A DNA stretch of 64,000 nt from Halieaceae bacterium. Lineage in GTDB: Bacteria > Pseudomonadota > Gammaproteobacteria > Pseudomonadales > Halieaceae. The stretch spans positions 62,001-126,000 of the forward strand of contig CACOYM010000004.1 of the NCBI GenBank assembly GCA_902631395.1, in the 5' to 3' direction. Below, piece after piece: positions 44,993 through 53,773 of the stretch (positions within the stretch are counted from its first letter, which is position 1; each line of letters starts with the position of its first letter). The translations under genes and the position numbers were made by a program. The notes beneath the pieces are model-generated. The model was not told the DNA's origin and made no database searches. It saw nothing but the letters and a program-made list of their open reading frames with translations.

Positions 44993-47101
44993 ATGGCAAA
45001 AAGCGCTGTTTATGCGTTGTCCGCAGCCGTGTTTATTACAGGCGCCCTTGCCGCCTGCGGTGGCGGTGGCGGTCCGGCTGCTACCCCCCCAGTCCCATCG
45101 GCAACCGCGACGCCGAGTCAAACTGGATTCTCAGTGGGTGGCAGTGTAACGGGGTTGAAGTTAAACCGGCCGATAGTGCTATCTCTCGGTGATCAGCAGC
45201 TGTCGGTTCAGGAAGATGGGTCGTTCGTCTTTCCAGAAAAGCTGGAGGAGGGCGCAGAATATGAGGTGTTAATAGCTGCTGAACCCCCTCGCTTTAACTG
45301 CGAAATATCCAATAACTCCGGGACGATCACTGAACAAGACGTTGACGATATTGAGATCCAGTGTGAAACAGACAATAGCCTAGATCTTTTTTCGCTTGAT
45401 CGCTTGCACTCCATAAAACTGACAATGACGATTGACGAATGGCGAGCATTTGAGCTTGACACCATTAGAGCCAATTACTCGGTAAAAAATGCTGACGGAC
45501 GTGCTAGCCCACTTACCTCTTTTTCACACAGCGAGGTTTATCGTCAGGCAGATTTCGCGTACTTGGACGACGATGGCGAAGAGATAGTAACGGTGCCCAA
45601 GGTTGGCTTCAAAATGCAAGGTAACACGAGTCGCCAGTACCCCGTTGACACCTCGGTAGAACCAAATAGGCCGAGAAGATTTAGTTTTTCAATCAAATTC
45701 GACGAGGAATTTGATGAAGATGAGGGTGTCTATTCCTGTATTGATTACAACGGCGTGCCAGCGGCTGTTGAGGGTTATCCCTGTAAGGAAATTATTGGCC
45801 AAGACTTACCGGACTATCCAGACGCCGACGGAAGAGAGTTTATGGATGTGGAGAAGATCCGATTCAGATTCAATCGGGACGACCCAACATACCAGCGAGA
45901 GGTGCTTACCCATGAGCTACTGAACGATATAGGTATCCCTGCAGCTAGAGCGACACATGCAAAGGTTGAATTGGTTGTGACTGGGGACTCCGATCAGCGA
46001 CTTTTTGGCGAACCATTGCCGCAATCTTTCAACATGGGTGTGTTCACCATGATGGAGCAGATTGATAAGCCGTTCCTCAAACTATTTTTTGACAAGAATG
46101 GATATCTGTTCAAGGTTGGTGCTCCGGGGAACCTAGCTGAGCCAGATGCCACAGATGAGAGTTGCTCACCTTACGAAGAATCAGATCTGTTTTACGATGA
46201 GAGTTTCTGCGTCATTGGCCGTGAAAAGTCTGATCCAGACTCGCGGTCGGAGTGGCTTGGGGAAGATAATTATTTGAATCCAGAATTCGTCAATTCAAAT
46301 ATCAATGGTGAGGGTTCTTCAGGCCCGCTATCTCAGTTTTTGCCCTATCAACCCACCTATGATCTGAAGACTAAGAAGAAGTCTTTGAGCGAGGCGCGGG
46401 AAGCTTTGCGAGAATTCGCGAAATTTGTACAGACACGTCCGAGTGCACAAGCCCTAGCAGAACACTTTGACGTGCCGGGGTTCATCAGAGCACAAGCTCT
46501 CGAGATCGTAGTAGGCGCAGTTGATCACTATGTGCGTGTCGCGAACAATTATTACCTCTATTTAAACGAGGATACGGGCCTATGGGCTTACATACCGACG
46601 GATTTTGATTACACCTTGATTGATACGCTTGGGCCAAATTGTGAAGAAAATCCTTCACTGGAGGTATGCAATCAATTCCTGAATGTCGAAGCTTTTACGG
46701 ATCTTGCGTCCTCAACGGCATTTGATCTCGGAAGCAACAACCACTGGGCTGGCAGGTTCTTCTATCCAAACTATCCACCAATATTGTGGGAGATAGTTTT
46801 TTCTTTAGATGCTAACAGAGCAGCTTTGTATGAAGACATCAAGATGATTCTCGATGACTATTTCTCATGGGATCTCATCCAGCCTCGACTGGCGCTGCGA
46901 AGTGGCAGGATAGAGGCAGTGGTGGTCTCCACGGATGCCTCAAACCCTGAGGTGCTTGGCGGAGGAACGTGCCCTCAACAATACAACCCAGACGAAATAG
47001 CGGGTGACTCCTCGTCTTTTTGTGATAAAAACCGAGCATCAATTAGAGATTTTATCGAACGGAGACGAAGCACTTTGCTTCAGGAATACAACTTACGATG
47101 A
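44993..47101 (+). CDS. CotH-kinase family lipoprotein
   Basis: 702 residues from the ATG at 44993 (GAGG 7 bases upstream; an adjacent GTG is an alternative). Lipoprotein signal ending in GALAACGGGGG. Residues ~35-120 form a small beta domain with VGGSVTGLKLNRPIVLSLGD. The CotH domain follows: GFKMQGNTSRQYP, RFRFNRDDPTYQREVLTHEL, MGVFTMMEQIDKPFLK and PTDFDYTLID, matching the atypical kinase fold of the spore coat protein. CotH phosphorylates coat proteins on Ser; relatives occur as surface lipoproteins in marine bacteria with unknown targets. Confidence 0.82.
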   Translation: MAKSAVYALSAAVFITGALAACGGGGGPAATPPVPSATATPSQTGFSVGGSVTGLKLNRPIVLSLGDQQLSVQEDGSFVFPEKLEEGAEYEVLIAAEPPRFNCEISNNSGTITEQDVDDIEIQCETDNSLDLFSLDRLHSIKLTMTIDEWRAFELDTIRANYSVKNADGRASPLTSFSHSEVYRQADFAYLDDDGEEIVTVPKVGFKMQGNTSRQYPVDTSVEPNRPRRFSFSIKFDEEFDEDEGVYSCIDYNGVPAAVEGYPCKEIIGQDLPDYPDADGREFMDVEKIRFRFNRDDPTYQREVLTHELLNDIGIPAARATHAKVELVVTGDSDQRLFGEPLPQSFNMGVFTMMEQIDKPFLKLFFDKNGYLFKVGAPGNLAEPDATDESCSPYEESDLFYDESFCVIGREKSDPDSRSEWLGEDNYLNPEFVNSNINGEGSSGPLSQFLPYQPTYDLKTKKKSLSEAREALREFAKFVQTRPSAQALAEHFDVPGFIRAQALEIVVGAVDHYVRVANNYYLYLNEDTGLWAYIPTDFDYTLIDTLGPNCEENPSLEVCNQFLNVEAFTDLASSTAFDLGSNNHWAGRFFYPNYPPILWEIVFSLDANRAALYEDIKMILDDYFSWDLIQPRLALRSGRIEAVVVSTDASNPEVLGGGTCPQQYNPDEIAGDSSSFCDKNRASIRDFIERRRSTLLQEYNLR

Positions 47102-47208
47102 GACGGTTTTGTGCTGCTGCCTTGTTAAAAAATGAGTATTTGAAGTCTTTATTTATACCAGATCACTATGTTGTTGTTGCGCAGGCATGAGTCAGCTAAC
47201 AAAGTTAA

Positions 47209-48000
47209 TCAATTATCCTCGCCCGAGATCGTTATACGCTGGCCTGTGACATAGCGCCCATCGTTAGAGCAAAGAAAGGTTGCCGCAGCGGCAATATCGC
47301 TCGGGTGACATACGAATCCAAAGGGAGACTTCTCGTCAATTTTTTTCAGGTCGCTGTTGCCTGTTGTAACTTCCACAATTCTCTTCCCCATGTCGGTTGC
47401 TACAAGCCCTGGTGCGATTATGTTGACCCGCATCCCGTTACTTTTTTCTTCATTCGCAAGAGTATGCGCCATGGCTTCAAGGGCAGCCTTGCTCACTGAA
47501 TAAACTCCCGAGCGCTTGAAGTGTTTTTGTGCTGACGTTGAGGAAATCATGATGACATCGCTACGCTTCGCTGTACGCAATATTGGTACTAATGCTCGGC
47601 ACAGCCAGATCGGGCCCCATAGATTTACTGACAAGAGACTATTCCATTGTTCGTTGGTTGCTTCACAGATTTCAGGACGATTAATAGCTGCGGAACCGAG
47701 GCCCGCATTATTGACCAGGATATCGACTTGACCGAAGTCCCTAACCACCTCGTCGGCCAGTTTCTGACAATCCTGCTCCAGACCTATATTTGCTTGATAG
47801 ATCCTTGCTTCCCCCCCGCTAGCCAAAAGTCGCCTTGCTATCTCAGAGGCGGCTTTTCTGTTCTCGGTGAAGTTAATCGCAACCTTGGCACCCTCTAAAG
47901 AAAACCTCTCAGCAATAGCTCGCCCAATGCCCCTGCTTGCTCCGGTGATAAGGGCAGTTCGCCCTGCTAGCCTTCCTGAATAATCTGAGCTAATGGTCAT
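47209..48000 (-). CDS. Short-chain dehydrogenase/reductase
   Basis: 263 residues, classical SDR. Cofactor motif TGASRGIGRAIAERF, NNAGLGS after strand 4, catalytic Ser in MISSTSAQK and YSVSK for the Tyr/Lys pair, then PGLVATDMGKR and a C-terminal GQRITISGED. It resembles FabG-type reductases, but substrate is unknown. It converges on the CotH gene. An unknown 85-residue frame ends 3 bases before its start. Confidence 0.83.
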   Translation of the reverse strand: MTISSDYSGRLAGRTALITGASRGIGRAIAERFSLEGAKVAINFTENRKAASEIARRLLASGGEARIYQANIGLEQDCQKLADEVVRDFGQVDILVNNAGLGSAAINRPEICEATNEQWNSLLSVNLWGPIWLCRALVPILRTAKRSDVIMISSTSAQKHFKRSGVYSVSKAALEAMAHTLANEEKSNGMRVNIIAPGLVATDMGKRIVEVTTGNSDLKKIDEKSPFGFVCHPSDIAAAATFLCSNDGRYVTGQRITISGEDN

Positions 48001-48003
48001 GGT

Positions 48004-48261
48004 CTATTTGCAAAGGCTCCTTTTTACGTTTTGATTAACCCGAGGTGTGCGCGAAGCTAACTCGGTCTCAGTTAACTCTTGGAAATCAGATACGAGAGGC
48101 TTCATGAAGTCATTTAGTGGAGCCACTCTTAAAGAAGTCAACTGATTTGAGCCAGCCGATGCCCCCGCAATTGATCCACACGTGGCGCCACTACAGTCTT
48201 GATAGATGGGGATACGTCCATGTTGGGTAGCGTATTGTTGAGATGACAACTCCAAAGTCAA
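48004..48261 (-). CDS. Possible remnant or small protein before the SDR
   Basis: 85 residues; no family recognised. The end SDFQELTETELASRTPRVNQ looks protein-like, but there is no good ribosome site, and it lies next to repeat B. It may be the 3' end of a gene truncated when the neighbouring module inserted. Confidence 0.3.
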   Translation of the reverse strand: MTLELSSQQYATQHGRIPIYQDCSGATCGSIAGASAGSNQLTSLRVAPLNDFMKPLVSDFQELTETELASRTPRVNQNVKRSLCK

Positions 48262-48432
48262 CGTTTACCGAAATTCGTTAAGAATGATTCCAAAATCAGC
48301 CTCGATCAACGAATAAGAAAGGTTTAAAACAGGCCTTGCCGAGGTCTCGTAAGGCGATTACCTCTCGCTATGAGCCGGGGAGTGCGCGAAGCGTCCAGCG
48401 AGCAAAAAAAGATTATTTATGCAGCTTTGGGT

Positions 48433-48509
48433 GGGAGGAACAGGCGGATTCGAACCGCCGACCTCTGCCATGTCAAGGCCGATTGCGCGCACCAAGACAC
48501 GCGTGGACA
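48433..48509 (-). repeat. 77-bp tRNA-3'-half-like repeat, copy B
   Basis: About 68 of 77 bases match copy C at 62771 in the same orientation, without gaps. On the minus strand it contains CCTTGACATGG, like an anticodon loop with GAC (valine), then GGCGGTTCGAATCCGCC as a T-arm. The 5' half of a tRNA is missing. With copy C it brackets the 14-kb catabolic island. Confidence 0.7.
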
Positions 48510-48703
48510 CTCAAACCTTACATCAACAAAGGGAGAAGTTAAAAGTAGTGGTTCGTAGCCTAACGTTTGCGAAGATCCATCGTTGATACTCGTCCACGCC
48601 TGCGAGGTTGCTGATAACCTTGCCAAAGTTTGGCTGCCGCACGGGTTTGGTTGCCTCAGCGAGCGGTGCCTAGGTTTCGCCAACTGATGGCCGAAATCGG
48701 GAG

Positions 48704-49474
48704 TTACTGCGCCAAGAATCCCCCATCAATCGGATACACGCCACCAGTGCAGAACGATGCGTCGTCGCTCGCTAAGAACGCCACCATCGCCGCGACCTCG
48801 TCATCCGTGCCATATCGCTTCATGGCAATAAGTGATTCAAAACCCTCTTTGGCAGCATTGGGTGCACCCGGCGCCGCCTGTTCCTCGATGGATCTCATCA
48901 TTGCATTGTCGATAGGAGCTGGCGCTATTGCGTTTACACGGACGCCTTGCTCGGCGAGTTCTAGCGCTGCAACTTCAACAAGACCCACGATGGCATGCTT
49001 ACTTGCTGTATACGCCCCCAAGCCCGGGACACCTACTTTTCCCGTTACGGAACTTGTAACGATCACTGAGCCTCCATTGCAAAGTATGTGAGGGATGCAG
49101 TGCTTCATCGTTAGCCAAGTTCCGCGAATGTTTGTATTCTGCACCGCGTCAAATTCGTCTTGCTCTATTTCTAGAAGCGGTTTTATAGACCCCTCAAAAC
49201 CTGCGTTACAGAACAAAATATCTATCCCTCCCATCTCGGAGATACTCCGTTCTGCTAGTGACTTGCAGTCTGTCTCGCTAGAAATGTCAGTAGGACAGAT
49301 ATAGACCCTATCGCTATCCAATGTGTCCGCCACTTTCGCCAGCGTTTCACCTGAACGCGCAGCCAGCATGACTGTGGCCCCCTCTGCGAGCAGGCGTCGC
49401 GCAGTCGCCTCACCTATGCCGCCTGTTGCTCCCGTAATTACAGCTGTTTTATCTTTGAGTCGCTTCATTTCCAC
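48704..49474 (-). CDS. Short-chain dehydrogenase/reductase of the island
   Basis: 256 residues, classical SDR. TGATGGIGEATARRL for the cofactor, CNAGFEG, catalytic region VTSSVTGK then YTASK, and a C-terminal TGGVYPIDGGFLAQ. Start is a GTG with AGGGG upstream; an ATG two codons later is possible. It follows the split dikinase genes by 29 bases on the same strand, so it is the last gene of that operon. It probably oxidises or reduces an intermediate of the same pathway. Confidence 0.84.
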   Translation of the reverse strand: MEMKRLKDKTAVITGATGGIGEATARRLLAEGATVMLAARSGETLAKVADTLDSDRVYICPTDISSETDCKSLAERSISEMGGIDILFCNAGFEGSIKPLLEIEQDEFDAVQNTNIRGTWLTMKHCIPHILCNGGSVIVTSSVTGKVGVPGLGAYTASKHAIVGLVEVAALELAEQGVRVNAIAPAPIDNAMMRSIEEQAAPGAPNAAKEGFESLIAMKRYGTDDEVAAMVAFLASDDASFCTGGVYPIDGGFLAQ

Positions 49475-49503
49475 TGATTACCCCTTTTGTTTTGGTATTC
49501 GGC

Positions 49504-51063
49504 TTAATCCTTGTCTATCTTTTCAGCCCATGCTTTGAGTTGTTCTAAGTAAGGATCGTCATCTGCTGTGCCGAGCATTTCGCCCACGAATACCTCACCA
49601 GTATTGCCGTCAATGGAGATGATATCTCCTGTTTGGATTTTGATTGTGCCAATTACAACGGCGTCTGTTGTAAATTGCATTCCCGCAGCACCCACTACCG
49701 CTGGCAGATTCCAGTCTCGCGCGATCACTGCGGCATGGCTCATTAGGCCGCCGAGCGACGTGAGTATGCCGGTAGCGACCGCCATGCCATGAACGTCAGC
49801 CGGAGAAGTTTCCGGCCGGATGAGCACCACCTCTTTTCCATCCTCCGCGGCCTCAATGGCTTCCTCAGAGGTAAATACAGCAAGTCCACTAGCGATACCT
49901 GCTGATGCGCCGAGGCCAGTGGTTATTGATTTTTTTTTGCCTGTTAGAATATTTATCGAGGATTTTTCGGTCAAATGGCGCTGAGTGATAGTGGCAAGAG
50001 CGTCTTTTTTATTCAGTTCAAAACGTTCTGAGTTTGCCAATTCCACCGCAATTCGGGAGGCGGCACGCGCAGTGCGTTTACCGACTCGCGCTTGCAATAT
50101 CCAAAGCTTGCCTCGATCCACCGTGAATTCGACATCAACCATATCCTGATAAAAAATTTCTAGATGCTCGAGGTGAAGCTTGAGTTCCTCATACGCCGAC
50201 GGGTGTGTGGCGCCGAACACAGAAATGTCAGAGGTGGCACTGTCTCCTGCGACTATGTCATCGCCTTGGGCATTACTGATCCAGTCACCGCAAATTTTTT
50301 TTTCTCCGGAGTTGGGATCTCGACTGAATACCACACCCGTGCCGGAGCGAGCACCAGTGTTTCCGAATACCATGGCTTGAACGGTTACGGCTGTGCCCAG
50401 TGATTCAGGGAGGCCTGTTTTTTTTCGATACGCCTGCGCAGTTGCGCTGTTACTGGATCGAATGACCGCATGAATACATTTATTAAGTAGGTAGCGAGCG
50501 TCGCACAATCGCTCACCCCCAATCCGCTCACTTATGACAGTTTCCAAATCTTTTATGTGATCGGGCAGGCCCGCTTGTTCAATGGTTTGAGCGTTGAACA
50601 TGGGATGGTCGATATTCAATGTAGATTTGCAGAAACCTTCAAGGAAGCGCCGATATGAATCCAGCGCAAAAAAATGATCGCCAGTAATGTTTTGCAGCGC
50701 TGGCAATGTCAGCGGCGTAACGCCAACATTTAGTATTGTTTCCATCATTCCCGGCATGGACACACTTGCCCCCGATCTCACGGCTAGGAGTAGCGGGTTC
50801 TCGGGGTCTCCTAACTGTTTACCAGTCTCTCTCTCTAATCTGGCGATCGCGGTATTCATTTTGGCCGCGACGTTCTCAGTGACTTCAGATTTGCCCAACA
50901 TTGCGCAGGTGTTCACTCCAATCGTGAACCCGGGAGGTGTTGGGAGTCCTAGCCTTGAAGTCATCGCCCACAGACTTGCACCTTTGCCACCGACAACGTC
51001 TGAGACTTCAGCAACGGTGCCGAAGTGGGGGTGATCGAAGTGGAAGATCATTTCGCGATTCAT
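49504..51063 (-). CDS. PPDK-derived ATP-grasp/phosphohistidine protein, split dikinase subunit 1
   Basis: 519 residues against ~870 for pyruvate phosphate dikinase. Residues 1-330 are the ATP-grasp: GGKGASLWAM (25-34), AVRSGASVSMPGMMETILN (94-112), GARSGTGVVFSRDP (237-250), EFTVDRGKLWILQAR. Residues ~380-500 are the swivelling phosphohistidine domain with the histidine in GGLMSHAAVIARD (His ~443). The C-terminal PEP/pyruvate barrel is absent, so it cannot be PPDK itself. Its start overlaps the upstream gene as ATGA. I infer that it charges a histidine with phosphate from ATP for its partner. Confidence 0.82.
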   Translation of the reverse strand: MNREMIFHFDHPHFGTVAEVSDVVGGKGASLWAMTSRLGLPTPPGFTIGVNTCAMLGKSEVTENVAAKMNTAIARLERETGKQLGDPENPLLLAVRSGASVSMPGMMETILNVGVTPLTLPALQNITGDHFFALDSYRRFLEGFCKSTLNIDHPMFNAQTIEQAGLPDHIKDLETVISERIGGERLCDARYLLNKCIHAVIRSSNSATAQAYRKKTGLPESLGTAVTVQAMVFGNTGARSGTGVVFSRDPNSGEKKICGDWISNAQGDDIVAGDSATSDISVFGATHPSAYEELKLHLEHLEIFYQDMVDVEFTVDRGKLWILQARVGKRTARAASRIAVELANSERFELNKKDALATITQRHLTEKSSINILTGKKKSITTGLGASAGIASGLAVFTSEEAIEAAEDGKEVVLIRPETSPADVHGMAVATGILTSLGGLMSHAAVIARDWNLPAVVGAAGMQFTTDAVVIGTIKIQTGDIISIDGNTGEVFVGEMLGTADDDPYLEQLKAWAEKIDKD

Positions 51064-52835
51064 TCGAGAATTGTGACGGTTCCGGAGCTGCCGTTAACCT
51101 CAATGAGCGCTCCGTCTGGTATCAAACTGGTCGCATTTGTCGCTGACGTCACGCATGGCACACCTAGTTCTCTCGCGACGATTACCGCGTGGCTAATAGT
51201 CGCTCCAACGTCGACGACTACCGCTGAAACCGCTGAGAATAGCGGAGTCCAAGATGGATCGGTGTGTCGCGCTACCAGCACGTCATTTGGCTGCAGATCT
51301 CCGGGCTCCGATGGATCAGTGACCACTCTAGCTCGGCCCCTGAAGGTTCCTGCGCAGCCGGGTTGGCCATTGATGACTTGAGTTGATGAAAGATCTTTTG
51401 CGTCTCGTTCAAGCCATTCGCCTATTGGTGGGACTATGGAGTCAACAATAAAAGGCGGCTCTAAGCTCGCCAGCTTTTCACTCTCAATTTTTCTTTGGTT
51501 GATTAAATCTTGTGCATCTAGCGTGTTGCCAAGAAGTTGCTCCCACTCACTAACCATCAGCATCGAAAAGTCCTCAGGCGCTTTGAATACCCCCTCAGAT
51601 GTGTATCTTGCTCCAAGCTCCCACATTGGCATTCGCATTTCGTGGGTCAGCAGTGCGCAGTTCGTTCGAGTTCGTTCTCTAGCGGCGAAAAAAGTGCCCG
51701 CAGCAGTTAAGGCGGCGTTGAACTGTCCGAGTAACTCGGCATCTTCTTTCAGCTTTGATTGGATTTCCGCGATAGCAATGTTTTTGTTTTCGCGACGGCT
51801 CGCTAACCTGGCGTCAGGTGATGCACTATCTTCCGCTCGGGCCATGATGGCTAACGCTGAAAGGGGAGCGGTTGGGTCCAATTCCCAGCATTTGGACGCA
51901 ACCTCCCATTCATTCGGGCCTCGGAATCCGAACTCATCGATGAAGATTTGAAATTTAAAGCGGAACTCTTGGCAATCCGGATTAGGATCAGTGGCGATAG
52001 CGTCCATGGTCGCGCTGTTAACGTCGTCGAGATACTGCGACAGGCGTTCGCTAGCGCGCACTAGTCTCCCAAGCTCCCAAAGTCGTTTTGCGGGGAATGC
52101 TGAGTCCACCTCGCCGTCAACTGTCAATATGTCAGCACACAGATCGCTAGCACCTAAGGCTTCACAGATCTGGGCGATAACACCACTTGGTATCATGGAA
52201 TGGTAAGTAGCCATGATATGTCTAATCCACAGGGGTTCCCAATGTTGTTCACAAATGTTGAGGCAGCGTTGGAAGAGCTCTTTATTGGAAAGCTGGCCTA
52301 AGTTAGGTCGATCCTCGCGGAGCTTGATCAGTTTGCCTCGCGTTTCCAGGAGTTCCGGCATGCTTGGGGACGATAGAACCCAAGTAATTGTGTCAGCTAG
52401 CTGTGCCTCGTGCTTGGTGGATGAATGTCCTATCTCTTCCACGTAGGGGGGCACGTCAGGTTGCTCTCCAAAAAAACTGGCATCAATGGCCTCTGGAGAC
52501 AATCCTGGCGCCCGAGCTCCAAAAATTCTTGACGCTGATACATTGAGGTAGCCGTAACCGCCAAAGACACTGAGCATTTCCATGCGGTCGGGAGTGAACT
52601 CTTCAAGATCGAAAGCGCCGAGGTTGAAGAGTGCTTGCCGCCATCCTGGTTCTGAGTGGGGGATGCCCCACAAAGTCCAAGAGAAGGGCTTTACGACCTC
52701 TGGAAATACCTCGCCTATATTGGCCCTAGTAAATATCGGGAACTGCGAGGATGGCTCGTTGTCGACAGGCCATCTGCTTTTCGACAGGCTGTCCTGAGTG
52801 ATGTGTGCTACCGCCCCGCTTCGATCGTAACCCAT
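51060..52835 (-). CDS. PEP-utilising-enzyme/rifampin phosphotransferase-like protein, split dikinase subunit 2
   Basis: 591 residues. Residues ~35-480 are helical and resemble the substrate-binding region of rifampin phosphotransferase and phosphoenolpyruvate-synthase-like proteins (GEVFPEVVKPFSWTLWG near the start). The end is a phosphohistidine domain: DVLVARHTDPSWTPLF then DVGATISHAVIVARELGVP, histidine at ~549. It has no ATP-grasp of its own. ATG follows GGAG. Translationally coupled to the ATP-grasp gene. By analogy with rifampin phosphotransferase and phenylphosphate synthase it would pass phosphate to a hydroxyl group of a small molecule; the substrate is unknown. Confidence 0.8.
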   Translation of the reverse strand: MGYDRSGAVAHITQDSLSKSRWPVDNEPSSQFPIFTRANIGEVFPEVVKPFSWTLWGIPHSEPGWRQALFNLGAFDLEEFTPDRMEMLSVFGGYGYLNVSASRIFGARAPGLSPEAIDASFFGEQPDVPPYVEEIGHSSTKHEAQLADTITWVLSSPSMPELLETRGKLIKLREDRPNLGQLSNKELFQRCLNICEQHWEPLWIRHIMATYHSMIPSGVIAQICEALGASDLCADILTVDGEVDSAFPAKRLWELGRLVRASERLSQYLDDVNSATMDAIATDPNPDCQEFRFKFQIFIDEFGFRGPNEWEVASKCWELDPTAPLSALAIMARAEDSASPDARLASRRENKNIAIAEIQSKLKEDAELLGQFNAALTAAGTFFAARERTRTNCALLTHEMRMPMWELGARYTSEGVFKAPEDFSMLMVSEWEQLLGNTLDAQDLINQRKIESEKLASLEPPFIVDSIVPPIGEWLERDAKDLSSTQVINGQPGCAGTFRGRARVVTDPSEPGDLQPNDVLVARHTDPSWTPLFSAVSAVVVDVGATISHAVIVARELGVPCVTSATNATSLIPDGALIEVNGSSGTVTILE

Positions 52836-52862
52836 CGAATTTGCTCCAGAAAATTAATGATA

Positions 52863-52894
52863 TTGACATCAGCGTCAGTCAAAAGTATACGTAT
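52863..52894. promoter_or_regulatory. Palindromes in the divergent TetR/dikinase promoter
   Basis: TTGAC (52863-52867) and GTCAA (52878-52882) form an inverted repeat, with TGAC-N6-GTCA nested in it, and ATACGTAT (52887-52894) is a perfect 8-base palindrome. They sit in the 140-base divergent promoter, a typical place for the operator of the adjacent TetR regulator. Binding is inferred. Confidence 0.4.
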
Positions 52895-52975
52895 TTGGAG
52901 TCGTTGGCAATCATCTTACCGACCGGCGCAAATACTAAGCGGATGCCTCGCGATATCCAAAATTGGAAACGACCT

Positions 52976-53773
52976 ATGAACTCAAATTTAGCGGAGCAGG
53001 TGCGCAAGTCGAACGTGAGCGACACCGCAAATCGTGACATGGGGCACCCCACACAGGCTCTAGGGAAAAAAGTAGCGGGTGACCCCGACCTTCGCGCAGT
53101 TATCGGGATTGAGGAGGTGACGTTAAAGAGTCGGAGAGCCAAGCGTATGCACGAGAAATTGCTGAAGTCGGCCGCTATTGTTTTTTCCCAGAAGGGTTAT
53201 ACGGCCACGTGCATAGCCGATATCACTGCCAGTGCTGGCGTTGCTCATGGCTCTTTTTATCGATACTTCGAACACAAAGATGGCGTGTTGCAAGAATTGT
53301 TAGTTGGACTCTACGAAGAATTGGCTCAGGCCACGAGAGATGCCGCGACCGTCGGGGGTGACGATATACCTCCAACCGAGAGCCGTTTGAGGGAATTTAA
53401 CCTCCGTTTCTTTCATGAGTATGCCGATCGCCGAGGACTCCTTAGAGTGGCCAGGGAGGCGGCGGCCAGCTCTGTAGACGGACGATTTAGAGACATTTGG
53501 TTCCTGATGAGGGGAAGATTTATTGATCGAACGAAAAAGCTGATTCAGCGCATGCAGTCACATGGCATGGCGATTGGTTTAGACGCCGAGCTGACAGCTG
53601 AGGCCCTAGGCTCGACCTCAGAGCAAATGGCATACGTTTTGGTGGGCCTGCCAGAGTCGGAACCGGATAAAGACCAACTCACGGAAATAGGTTTAGCGTG
53701 CCATGAGGTATGGCGCAGGACGCTGTTCTCTTCAGCCAGCGGTGAGCTCCGAGAATCAAGCCATGACCTCTAG
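52976..53773 (+). CDS. TetR-family regulator of the island
   Basis: 265 residues from the ATG at 52976; the frame is open to 52805, but that would reach into the divergent gene. The DNA-binding domain starts around residue 55: LLKSAAIVFSQKGYTATCIADITASAGVAHGSFYRYFEHK is one continuous TetR helix-turn-helix region (key part GVAHGSFYRYF). The C-terminal domain senses an unknown ligand. Its last 11 bases overlap the P450 gene, so it is the first gene of the rightward operon and probably controls itself and the divergent dikinase operon. Confidence 0.85.
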   Translation: MNSNLAEQVRKSNVSDTANRDMGHPTQALGKKVAGDPDLRAVIGIEEVTLKSRRAKRMHEKLLKSAAIVFSQKGYTATCIADITASAGVAHGSFYRYFEHKDGVLQELLVGLYEELAQATRDAATVGGDDIPPTESRLREFNLRFFHEYADRRGLLRVAREAAASSVDGRFRDIWFLMRGRFIDRTKKLIQRMQSHGMAIGLDAELTAEALGSTSEQMAYVLVGLPESEPDKDQLTEIGLACHEVWRRTLFSSASGELRESSHDL

